Assembly: GCF_014203235.1 (NCBI RefSeq) | Contig: NZ_JACHIN010000004.1 | Coordinates: 530,817 to 594,816, forward strand | From: Nonomuraea endophytica | GTDB lineage: Bacteria > Actinomycetota > Actinomycetes > Streptosporangiales > Streptosporangiaceae | Length of the DNA stretch: 64,000 bases | Reading direction: 5' to 3' | Shown here: in pieces, positions 27,378 to 35,125 of the stretch | How the letters are laid out: the number at the start of each line of letters is the position of its first letter | How positions within the stretch are numbered: the stretch's first letter is position 1 | The notes under the pieces: model-generated | The model's input: only the letters and a program-made list of their open reading frames with translations | The model's database searches: none | Told to the model about the DNA's origin: nothing | Position numbers and translations under genes: made by a program

Positions 27378-27649
27378 CGGGCATCCGCGTCATGACGGCG
27401 ACAGCGCATCGCCACACAAGCGGACCTCGCCACCCGGGCAGAAGCCGCAACGCGAGCGGGCGCCGCCCCACAGGCGGACACCACCACGCTGACGCGCGTT
27501 GCCACCCGGGCAGACACCGCCAGGCGAGCGGGCGGCACCACACGGGCGGACACCACCACGCTGACGCGCGTTGCCACCCGGGTGGACACCGCCAGGCGGG
27601 TTGGGGTGTGGGTGGGTTTTGGGCTTGTTGGATGAATCTCGGGGGTTGA
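27374..27649 (+). CDS. Hypothetical 91-residue His/Arg/Gly-rich ORF between condensin genes
   Basis: A GTG at 27374 overlaps the stop of the KITE-like gene (GTGA), and the TGA lies 2 bp before the GTG of the ATPase gene. The predicted protein is rich in His, Arg and Gly, contains GGHHHADARCHPG twice, and comes entirely from the 72-bp repeats. Position and couplings fit a real gene; composition fits spacer DNA. I lean to spacer. Confidence 0.25.
   Translation: MTGIRVMTATAHRHTSGPRHPGRSRNASGRRPTGGHHHADARCHPGRHRQASGRHHTGGHHHADARCHPGGHRQAGWGVGGFWACWMNLGG
27473..27605. repeat. 72-bp direct repeat between condensin genes
   Basis: Two near-identical copies of a 72-bp unit start at 27473 and 27545 (core ACCACCACGCTGACGCGCG); the second is cut short near 27605. 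A more diverged partial copy precedes them from about 27428. The unit is a multiple of three. Confidence 0.85.
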
Positions 27650-27651
27650 GG

Positions 27652-30600
27652 GTGTCGCAGGTGGAGAACGTCGTCGGGGACCGGGTCCTGATCGCTGTGC
27701 AGGCGGTCAACATCTCGCGGCTTTCGACGCACCCCGTGCCGACCGTGCCGGGGACGTTGATCGTGGTGGCGGGGGCCGGGCCGAAGGACTCCAACGGGGC
27801 GGGCAAGTCATCGTTCATCGCCTCGATCACGGCGTTGCTGGGTGATGAGCAGTGGCGGTTCGCTTCGGGGGCCAAGGCGGTGTCGGAGCTGCTGTTCAAT
27901 GCCGAGCTGGCCAGTGGAGCCGGTGGCAAGCAGTGGGCCAGCGCCGACCATGGCTACATCGTGGGTGTCTTCGGTCCGCCTGGCGCCGATGCCGATCTGG
28001 GCGCGCTCGACCCTGTCACGCCTGTCGCCGATGAGGAGGACGGGTCCGGCGAGCTGATCTCGGCGGAGGTGGAGACCGGGGAACTGTTCCAGGTTCCGAC
28101 CGGAGGTGCGGTGACCGTGTGGCTGCGGGTCAACCAGGAGGCGCCGCACCTGGAGATCCGCTGGCGGGAAGGGGTGCACCTGGCGGCGGCCGCGTCCGAG
28201 GCGGAGCGGGTGGCCAGGGCCGACGACATGTGGAACTCGCTGCCGAAGTCGGCCGGACGCCGCGACGTGGTGGCCCGCGACCTCACCAAGGTCCTCTACG
28301 GCGACCGGGTGCGCTGCGTGTCGTTCCTGTCGACGTCGGTGCGGAGCAAGGTGGCCACGAACCTGCTGTCGCAGCCGCTCAACGAGATCACCCCCGAGCG
28401 CGTCTTCGAGGCGATCGCCGCCCTCACCGGCCTGGACACCGAGCTGGAGCAGGAGCGCGAGGCGCGGCGCGACGAGCACGCCAAGCGGGTGCGCGCGGCC
28501 CAGGCGGGCGAACGGCTGGCCGAGTTCGAGGCCGAGTCGAAGGCGTTGCTGACGACGTTCGACCGCAGGGACCAGGCCAGGGTACGGCTGGCCGAGGCGC
28601 TGCGCTGCTGGCGGGGCCGCCAGGCCAGGAAGCTGGCCGACGCCGCGGCCAAGGACGAACTGCTGGCGGCGGAGTCGGCCAGGCACCAGGAGGCGGCGGA
28701 GAAGGCAGCCGGGGCGATCGCCATGGTCAAGGCGGAGATCGCCACGCTCAAGGACGACACGCTCGACAGGAAGGTCGGCGAGGCGCGCAAGGAGCTGGCC
28801 GCGCTGCAGGCCAGGGCGGCCAAGCTCGACGCCGACCGGGCGGTGGCCGCCAACTCGGCCGACGAGCTGCGCGGGCAGATCCCGGCGCTGGAGGAGACCC
28901 GGCGCTTCGCCGACGGCCGGGACGTTCCGGCCGCCGAGCGGGAGGTGGGCGAGGCCAGGCTGCGGCTGAACGAGGCGCTGAAGGGCCTGGGCGTCGCCGA
29001 CCGCGAGGTGGCCTCCGCCCAGGCGGCGCTGGACGACGCCGAGGGCGGCCCGGCCGCGGCCCAGCTCAACGCCCTGTCGGCGGCCGGTCTCGACGCCACC
29101 GGCCTGCTCGACGCCCTGGACGTCGCCGAACAGGCGCGTGACCACGCCCCCGGCTCGGGGTCGGATGGGCTGGTGCCGGCCGGGTTGCGCGGGTGGCCGA
29201 ACGAGCACGCGGTGATCGTGGACGCCGATCGGCTGGAGGCCGCGGCGGCCGCGCTGGCCGAATTGCCCGGGTCGGTGCTGGTCTCCTCGGCCGGGGTGAG
29301 CGTGGTCGGGGCCTTCGACGGGGTCGCCACCGGGCGCGAGGCGCGGATCAAGGCCGCCGAGCACCGGCTCAATCGGGCCAAGGACACGCAGGAGTCGGCG
29401 ACGCAGGCCGTACACGATGCCGAGGGTGCGGTGGCGCAGGCGCAGCGGCGGCTCGAAGGCGCCAAGGCGGCGGTGCGGCTGGCCGAGATCGAGGCGCGGC
29501 TGGCCGAACGGCGGGCCAAGCTGGCCGAGCTCACGGCGGCGGTCGAGGAGATCACCCCGAAGGTGGCCGAGACCGAGCGGCTGGCCGGATCGCTCGACTT
29601 CCGCGCGCGCACCCGCGACATGGAGATCGAGCGGATGGAAGGGCGCAGGCAGCGGCACGAAGGCGAGCGCAACCAGGCGAAGGAGCAGGACCGGCGGGTG
29701 GCCGCCGACCGCGAGTCGCTGAAGCTCGACGCGCTGGCCGCCGACTGGGGCGGCACCAGTGACGGCGCCCGCGACTGGATCGAGGCGCTGCCGGAGGAGG
29801 AGCGTCCGCGCGGCGCCGACGAGTGGTGGCGGATGGCCGAACGCCACTTCGACCAGGCGCAGCGCGACACGTTCCCGGAGGAGGACGCCGAGGTCCCGGA
29901 GGAGCTGGCCTTCCTGCTGGCCGAGCGGGCGGGCAGCACGGCGCGCGAGCAGGCGACGTTCGCGGCGGTCTGCGGCGCGCTGGCCTCCTACCTGCGCGGG
30001 CAGGAGGAGTACGAAAAGCACCAGCGCCGCCAGATCGAGGCGCAGGTCGACTCCCGCCAGCGTGACCTGGCCGCGGCCGACAAGGGCGCGGAGGAGGCGG
30101 CGCAGTCGACGGCCGTGCACCGGGCGGCGCTGACGGCGGCGATCAAGGCGCGGCTGACGCGGGTGGCGGAGGAGTTCGACAAGCTCGACACCGGCTACGG
30201 CGGTTACGGGGCGACGCTGGAGTTCCCGGTGCCGCCGCCGCCCGCCGACCCGGAGCAGCGCTGGCAGTGGCGGGTCACGCCGAAGTGGCGGCGGGGCGAC
30301 GGGCAGGGGTTCGTCCCGTACAACCGGCGGGCCAACACCGCGCTCATGGACGAGAAGGCCGTCAAGCTGGTGTGCGCGGCGGCGATCGCCTCATCCGGGG
30401 GCGGGCACCTGTGCCTGGTGCTCGACGAGCTCGGCCGTAACCTGGGCAAGGAGCACCGGCGCGAGGCGGTGGCGCTGTTCCGGCGGATCGGCGAGACGTA
30501 TGGGATCACGGTGATCGGCGCGCTTCAGGATGACATGGAGCCTTATGCGATCGACGCGTGTGGCCAGTACATCAAGCTGCGGCGGTCGTCGGACGCCATG

Positions 30601-30693
30601 CCGTACAACGAACCGCCGGTGATCATCGGGCACGACCAGCACGCGGAACGTGTGCGCGCGCTGGCCTCCTACGTGGAGCGGCCCGCCTCATAA
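27652..30693 (+). CDS. SMC-like condensin ATPase (MukB/MksB/JetC type)
   Basis: This 1013-residue SMC-like ATPase has Walker A in SNGAGKSS (47-54) near the N-terminus. Long Ala/Glu/Arg heptad coiled coils (about 265-465 and 565-760) flank a compact globular centre (about 470-560) at the place of a hinge, and the C-terminal head has a Walker B segment CLVLDELGRN (near 921-930). The LSGGQ-type signature is degenerate (around CAAAIASSGGG). The GTG at 27652 is the likely start; TTG at 27646 and an in-frame ATG-type extension to 27571 through the repeat are less likely. Such ATPases form loop-extruding complexes with kleisin and KITE partners. The next gene is an amino-acid exporter, so no nuclease follows. 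Confidence 0.8.
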   Translation: MSQVENVVGDRVLIAVQAVNISRLSTHPVPTVPGTLIVVAGAGPKDSNGAGKSSFIASITALLGDEQWRFASGAKAVSELLFNAELASGAGGKQWASADHGYIVGVFGPPGADADLGALDPVTPVADEEDGSGELISAEVETGELFQVPTGGAVTVWLRVNQEAPHLEIRWREGVHLAAAASEAERVARADDMWNSLPKSAGRRDVVARDLTKVLYGDRVRCVSFLSTSVRSKVATNLLSQPLNEITPERVFEAIAALTGLDTELEQEREARRDEHAKRVRAAQAGERLAEFEAESKALLTTFDRRDQARVRLAEALRCWRGRQARKLADAAAKDELLAAESARHQEAAEKAAGAIAMVKAEIATLKDDTLDRKVGEARKELAALQARAAKLDADRAVAANSADELRGQIPALEETRRFADGRDVPAAEREVGEARLRLNEALKGLGVADREVASAQAALDDAEGGPAAAQLNALSAAGLDATGLLDALDVAEQARDHAPGSGSDGLVPAGLRGWPNEHAVIVDADRLEAAAAALAELPGSVLVSSAGVSVVGAFDGVATGREARIKAAEHRLNRAKDTQESATQAVHDAEGAVAQAQRRLEGAKAAVRLAEIEARLAERRAKLAELTAAVEEITPKVAETERLAGSLDFRARTRDMEIERMEGRRQRHEGERNQAKEQDRRVAADRESLKLDALAADWGGTSDGARDWIEALPEEERPRGADEWWRMAERHFDQAQRDTFPEEDAEVPEELAFLLAERAGSTAREQATFAAVCGALASYLRGQEEYEKHQRRQIEAQVDSRQRDLAAADKGAEEAAQSTAVHRAALTAAIKARLTRVAEEFDKLDTGYGGYGATLEFPVPPPPADPEQRWQWRVTPKWRRGDGQGFVPYNRRANTALMDEKAVKLVCAAAIASSGGGHLCLVLDELGRNLGKEHRREAVALFRRIGETYGITVIGALQDDMEPYAIDACGQYIKLRRSSDAMPYNEPPVIIGHDQHAERVRALASYVERPAS

Positions 30694-30759
30694 AGATCCG
30701 GCGGCCCCACGGTGTGGCGGCGGGGCGGTGGCGTGGCGGGCGGCTAGCGTCCGAGTCCG

Positions 30760-32055
30760 ATGACGTACACCGCCTCCGATGCCGACGGGCATCGGGCCAT
30801 GGCCCTGGCGCTCCGCGTCGGCGAGCTGCTGCTGGGCAGCGGCGAGGCGACCGAGAACGTCGGCGGCGCCATGCGCAGGATCCTCGAGTCCTACGGCCTG
30901 CGCAACGTGGAGGCCGACGTCAACCTGTCGGCGATCACGTTGTCGCACGTGCCCGAGGACGGCCGCGCCGCCGCCACGGCCGAGCGCAGGGTACGCCGCC
31001 GCCAGCCCGACTACGACCGGCTCATCGCCGTCCACGGGCTGGTCGGCGAGATCACGTCGGAGGGGTTGTCGCTGGCCGAGACGGAGGGACGGCTGCGGGA
31101 GATCACCCGGCGGGTCAAGGTGTACCCGGAGTGGGCGGTGGTCTGCTCGCTCGCGCTCATCTCGGCGTCGGCGGCGGTGCTGATCGGCGGCGGGCCGATC
31201 GTCGCGGCGGCGGCGTTCGCGGCCACGATCCTCGGCGACCGGACCGGCGCGTGGCTGGGGCGGCGCGGGGTGGCGGAGTTCTTCCAGCTCGCGGTCGCGG
31301 CCAGCTTCGGCGCGCTCATCGCGGTGCTGCTGATCTGGGGCGAGGTGCCGGTGCAGTCGTCGGCGGTCGTCGTCGGCGCGGTGATCGCGCTGCTGCCGGG
31401 GCGCCCGCTGGTGGCGTGCGTGCAGGACGGCATCGCCGGCGAGTACGTCACGGCGACCGCCCGGCTCACCGAGGTCGTGTTCATCGTGGCGGCGGTGATC
31501 TCGGGCATCAGCTCGGTGCTCGCGTTCGCGCTGCAGCTCGGGGTGCCGATCAGCGTGGACAACGTCCCGGTGGCGCCGCTGTCGCTGGAAACGCCGCAGC
31601 TGCTGGGGGCGTTCGGGGTGAGCCTGACGTTCGCGGTCGCACTGCTCGTGCCGCCGAGGTACCTGGCGCAGGGGGCGTTGGGCGGGCTGCTGATCTGGGC
31701 GACGTTCGTGGTTCTGACGTGGCAGGGGCTGCCCGCGGTGGTGGCCACCACGGTGGCTGCGGCGGTGATCGGGCTGCTCGGGACGGCGTTCGCGCGGCGG
31801 GTGAAGGTGCCGTCGATGGTGTTCGTGATCCCGGCCATCGGGCCGTTGCTGCCGGGGTCGGTGCTGTACAAGGGGATGCTGGAGATGAGCCTGGGCGAAT
31901 TGTCGCGGGGGACGCTGCACCTGATCGAGGCGCTGTCGATCGCGCTGGGGATCGGCGCGGGCGTCATCATGGGCGCCGAGATCCTCCGCGCCTTCCGCGG
32001 CCGCGACCTGGCCCGCCGCATCCGCCCCGCCTCCCGCCGCACCCGGGGATATTGA
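30760..32055 (+). CDS. ThrE-family threonine/serine exporter
   Basis: This 431-residue protein has a cytoplasmic N-terminal domain (DUF1212/ThrE type, about 1-125) carrying the conserved segment LLLGSGEATENVG. It is followed by about ten hydrophobic helices in two groups (the second matching the ThrE_2 half). The protein exports threonine and serine in Corynebacterium relatives. It follows the condensin operon by 66 bp on the same strand but does not look functionally linked. The ATG start at 30760 is the first of the frame. Confidence 0.85.
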   Translation: MTYTASDADGHRAMALALRVGELLLGSGEATENVGGAMRRILESYGLRNVEADVNLSAITLSHVPEDGRAAATAERRVRRRQPDYDRLIAVHGLVGEITSEGLSLAETEGRLREITRRVKVYPEWAVVCSLALISASAAVLIGGGPIVAAAAFAATILGDRTGAWLGRRGVAEFFQLAVAASFGALIAVLLIWGEVPVQSSAVVVGAVIALLPGRPLVACVQDGIAGEYVTATARLTEVVFIVAAVISGISSVLAFALQLGVPISVDNVPVAPLSLETPQLLGAFGVSLTFAVALLVPPRYLAQGALGGLLIWATFVVLTWQGLPAVVATTVAAAVIGLLGTAFARRVKVPSMVFVIPAIGPLLPGSVLYKGMLEMSLGELSRGTLHLIEALSIALGIGAGVIMGAEILRAFRGRDLARRIRPASRRTRGY

Positions 32056-32241
32056 GGCTTTCATCGCTCTCATCTCATTCTGTGAGGTCCGCACGTTCTG
32101 CTCTCCGTGCGGACCAGCTCTCACCGCGCTCGCGACCACCGCCATCCGTTACGGCAAGCCGCCCCCACGCCTCCCGCCGCTGTCGGCGGGCGCCGATCGT
32201 CGGGCGCTTCTCACGTCGGACAACCCACTCACCGCCACGAC

Positions 32242-32324
32242 GCCCCCTTGGCCAGACACCCGGCACAACCCCCCTTGGCCGGACACCTGCTACAACGCCC
32301 TCCTGGCCGGATACCTGGTGCGCG
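32242..32324. repeat. 28-bp tandem repeat in intergenic region 32056-32423
   Basis: Three copies (32242, 32270, 32297) of a 27-28-bp unit with core CCCTTGGCCGGACACCTG lie between the convergent exporter and citrate synthase genes. The rest of this 368-bp stretch holds no gene or clear terminator that I can see. Confidence 0.75.
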
Positions 32325-32423
32325 CCTTTTGGGCTAAACACCCCGATGTGCCGTGGGGCGGGTCGGTGTGCCGGTCTGGTTGACCGGTGCTCTCGTGTCG
32401 ACCCGGGTGGTTGGCCGGGGTTG

Positions 32424-33830
32424 TTAGGTGGGGTGGGTTGGGGGGATTGGGGGTGGGCCGGTGTACGAGGCTCGGAGGCGGAGGAGGGTGCCCTTGCTGT
32501 ACTCCTCCATCGCGTGGGCCAGCCACCCCGCCGTCCTAGCGATCGCGAACACCGCCTCCCCCGCCCCCGGGACCATGCCCGCCACCGCCGCCAACGTGGC
32601 CAGGGACATGTCGATGTTGTGTTCCGGGAGCCGTCGGCGGCGGGTCTCGGACAGGACGGCCCGGGCCGCGGCCACCCGGTCGTGGCCAGTGGCGGCGGAT
32701 TCGACCAGGTCCAGGAGGGCCGCGCCTCTGGCGTCGCCGTTCTTGTACACGCTGTGCCCGAAGCCGGGGATGCGCTCGCCGCGCCGTATTCGCTCGCCGA
32801 TCACGCGCGGCGCCAGGCCGGGGTCGGTGATCTCGGCCAGCATGCGCTCGGCCCCGTACGAGGCGCCGCCGTGGAGCGGGCCGCCCAGAACGCCCAGCCC
32901 GGTGAGGACCACCGCGTACGGGTCGGCCTTCGCGGACGCGGCGACCCGGGCGGCCAGGGTGGAGGCGGCCAGTTCATGGTCGGCGAGCAGGACCATGGCG
33001 GCGCGCAGGGCGTCCACGAGGGCAGGGGTGGGTTCTTGGGCGGTCAGCCGCGGCCACAACCGCTCGGCGACCGTCCCCGTCGCGTTCTCCGCCCCCACCA
33101 GGGGCAGCGCGTCCACCAGGCCGGAGATGAGGCGTCGTCCGGTGGCCGCCACGGAGACGGGGTCGAGCTGGTGCCGCAGGCTGTCCGAGGCGCCGAGCAC
33201 GGTGACGATCACCTGCAACCGGTCCAACGGCAGAAGCTCCACCGGCAAGCCCCGCTGAGCAGCCATGGCCGCCCGCAACGCCCCCGCCTCCCCTACCCAC
33301 CCGCCCGACTCCGCCGCCGCTTCACCCCGCACAACGACCCGCCCGACCGGCTCCACCTCCACACCTCGCGAAAGCGCCCTGCCACCCCGCTCCTCCTCAC
33401 GCCGCGGAGGTGCCGCACCGCCCAGGAGCGACTCCTCGCGCCGCGAAAGCGCCCTGCCGTCCGGGTCCTCAGGGCGCGTCGCGTCCTGATCCGGGCGATC
33501 AGGACGACCGCCCCGTGAGGCGCCCTGGTCGGTCCATAGGAGTTCGGCTACCGACTCGAAGGTGTGTGTGCGGGCCAGGGTCAGCGCGTCGTGGCCTCGG
33601 TAGTACGGGCGGTCCAGGCCCAGGGCGGTGATGGCGGACTCGATCACCAGCTCCGGCGGCTGGCCACGGGGACGACCCCGGCGAGCCAGTTGTTCGATCT
33701 CGGCGGCGTCGAACATGCTGCGCCTGCCGTCATGACGCCGCTTCAGGACACCCCGGCTCACATACGCGTAGAGGGTCGCGGGCTTGACGCCGAGGCGGTC
33801 GGCCGCGGTGGCGGCGTCTATCCAGTCCAT
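32424..33830 (-). CDS. HTH-citrate synthase family protein
   Basis: This 468-residue protein starts with an excisionase/MerR-like helix-turn-helix (about 1-50, DAATAADRLGVKPATLYAYV). A split citrate synthase domain follows, with the catalytic His in LHGGAS, the second His in IPGFGHSVYKNGD, and the Asp in HNIDMSLATLAAV; all three are kept. A charged, Gly/Arg/Glu-rich insertion of about 70 residues (about 100-170) separates the two parts. Citrate synthases with an N-terminal HTH are known in actinobacteria, but their substrate and DNA role are unclear. The protein could be a citrate or 2-methylcitrate synthase. A palindrome lies just upstream (33849-33869). Confidence 0.85.
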   Translation of the reverse strand: MDWIDAATAADRLGVKPATLYAYVSRGVLKRRHDGRRSMFDAAEIEQLARRGRPRGQPPELVIESAITALGLDRPYYRGHDALTLARTHTFESVAELLWTDQGASRGGRPDRPDQDATRPEDPDGRALSRREESLLGGAAPPRREEERGGRALSRGVEVEPVGRVVVRGEAAAESGGWVGEAGALRAAMAAQRGLPVELLPLDRLQVIVTVLGASDSLRHQLDPVSVAATGRRLISGLVDALPLVGAENATGTVAERLWPRLTAQEPTPALVDALRAAMVLLADHELAASTLAARVAASAKADPYAVVLTGLGVLGGPLHGGASYGAERMLAEITDPGLAPRVIGERIRRGERIPGFGHSVYKNGDARGAALLDLVESAATGHDRVAAARAVLSETRRRRLPEHNIDMSLATLAAVAGMVPGAGEAVFAIARTAGWLAHAMEEYSKGTLLRLRASYTGPPPIPPTHPT

Positions 33831-33848
33831 GGCCCAGCCCCCTAAATG

Positions 33849-33869
33849 TTGATGAAAATCAATATTGAT
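33849..33869. promoter_or_regulatory. Palindromic operator candidate between divergent synthase genes
   Basis: A perfect 12-bp palindrome ATCAATATTGAT (33858-33869) overlaps a second inverted repeat TTGAT-GAAA-ATCAA (33849-33862), in a short A/T-rich island within very G/C-rich DNA. It sits between the start of the HTH-citrate synthase gene (33830) and that of the homocitrate-synthase-like gene (33902). It is well placed to be bound by the HTH of the citrate synthase-like protein. Confidence 0.55.
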
Positions 33870-33901
33870 CCATGTTGAGCAAGCGTGTCAACGTTGAGGG
33901 C

Positions 33902-35122
33902 ATGCCAACGATTCATTTCCTCGACGTCACCAACCGGGACGGCGTGCAGACCGCGCGCACGGGCCTGTCGAAGTTCGGCAAGACCATGGTCAACTTCTAC
34001 CTGGGCAAGCTCGGGGTGGCGCAGTCGGAGATCGGGTTTCCCTTTCTGTTCCACGAGGTGCCCTATGTGCGGGCGCAGGTGGCCCTGGCGCGGGCCGGGG
34101 CGTTCGGGGGGCTGCGGTTGTCGGGCTGGTGCCGGGGGGTGGCGCAGGACGTGGAGAAGGCGGCGCCGCTCGGGCTGACGCACTACAACCTGTCCATCTC
34201 CACCTCGGACTACATGATCCAGAACAAGTTCAAGGGCCGCCTCGACCGGGCGGCGATCATCCGCGAGATGACGGCGGCCGTGCGCGCGGCCAAGGACGCC
34301 GGGGCCGAGACCGTCGGGGTCAACGCCGAGGACGGCTCGCGCACCGACGACGGGTTCCTGCTGGAGTTCGCGCTGGCGGCCAAGGAGGCCGGGGCGGACC
34401 GGGTGAGGTACTGCGACACGATCGGCGGCGACACCCCCGGCCGGATCCGCGAGCGGTTCGCCCGTCTGGCCGGTGCCACCGGCATGCCGGTCGAGACCCA
34501 CTGCCACAACGATCTCGGGATGGCCGTGGCCAACTCCGTCTCCGGCGCGCTCGGGGATCTGGAGGCGGGGCAGGACGCGTGGATCAACACGTGCGTGAAC
34601 GGCATCGGCGAACGTTCGGGCAACGCGGACCTGCTCTCCACGATCCTGGCGTTCCGGCACGGGTTCGGACTGGAGAAGGCGGAGATCGGTGACGACCTCG
34701 ATCTGTCGTGGGCCAGGAGGTTCGGGTTGTGGGCGGCCTATGCCTTCGGGCAGGCGCTGCCGTACAACCAGGTGGGGGTGGGGCGCAACGCGTTCGCGCA
34801 CGAGAGCGGCATCCACGCGGACGGCGCGCTCAAGGATCACGGGAACTACGAACTCTACGACGAGGCGTCGCTCGGGCCCTTCCCCGCGGACTGGCACGCG
34901 CGGGACGGGCGGGTCGTGCTGACCGGCGAGTACGGCGGCAAGGCCGGGTTCCGGCACGTCATGGAGGGGCTCGGGGTCGAGGTGGCTGACGAGGATCTGG
35001 CGTTCCAGGTGGTGCAGCTCTGCAACGCGATGACGGGCAGGCCGCTCACCGACGACGAACTGCGCCTGATCGCGACCTACCCGCGTGAACTGTCCCTGTT
35101 GTTCCCCGGCTACACCGGCTAA
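33902..35122 (+). CDS. Homocitrate/isopropylmalate synthase family enzyme
   Basis: This DRE-TIM metallolyase of 406 residues begins with IHFLDVTNRDGVQTA, which contains the RDGxQ motif (residues about 11-16). The metal-binding HCHND segment is near 200 and NGIGERSGNADL near 235. The enzyme should condense acetyl-CoA with a 2-oxo acid. The C-terminal LeuA regulatory domain is missing, so it is closer to homocitrate, citramalate or Re-citrate synthases than to LeuA. The ATG at 33902 has GAGGG just upstream; an earlier ATG at 33872 lies close to the operator and is less likely. It is divergent from the HTH-citrate synthase gene. Confidence 0.82.
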   Translation: MPTIHFLDVTNRDGVQTARTGLSKFGKTMVNFYLGKLGVAQSEIGFPFLFHEVPYVRAQVALARAGAFGGLRLSGWCRGVAQDVEKAAPLGLTHYNLSISTSDYMIQNKFKGRLDRAAIIREMTAAVRAAKDAGAETVGVNAEDGSRTDDGFLLEFALAAKEAGADRVRYCDTIGGDTPGRIRERFARLAGATGMPVETHCHNDLGMAVANSVSGALGDLEAGQDAWINTCVNGIGERSGNADLLSTILAFRHGFGLEKAEIGDDLDLSWARRFGLWAAYAFGQALPYNQVGVGRNAFAHESGIHADGALKDHGNYELYDEASLGPFPADWHARDGRVVLTGEYGGKAGFRHVMEGLGVEVADEDLAFQVVQLCNAMTGRPLTDDELRLIATYPRELSLLFPGYTG

Positions 35123-35125
35123 CGC

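Noticed and set aside
27808..30120. 770-codon open frame on the minus strand opposite the SMC-like ATPase
   Set aside because: Low-complexity Gly/Arg/Leu composition and no motifs; the plus-strand frame has Walker motifs and coiled coils.
24583..30693. Interpretation as a complete Wadjet defence system
   Set aside because: No JetD-like TOPRIM nuclease gene is adjacent or elsewhere in the window, so a full JetABCD system cannot be claimed.
32107..32337. Short ORFs in the 28-bp repeat region
   Set aside because: They consist of the repeat itself and lack start signals and coding bias.
33842..34957. 371-codon minus-strand frame opposite the homocitrate-synthase-like gene
   Set aside because: It is antisense to conserved catalytic motifs of the real gene and shows no domain.
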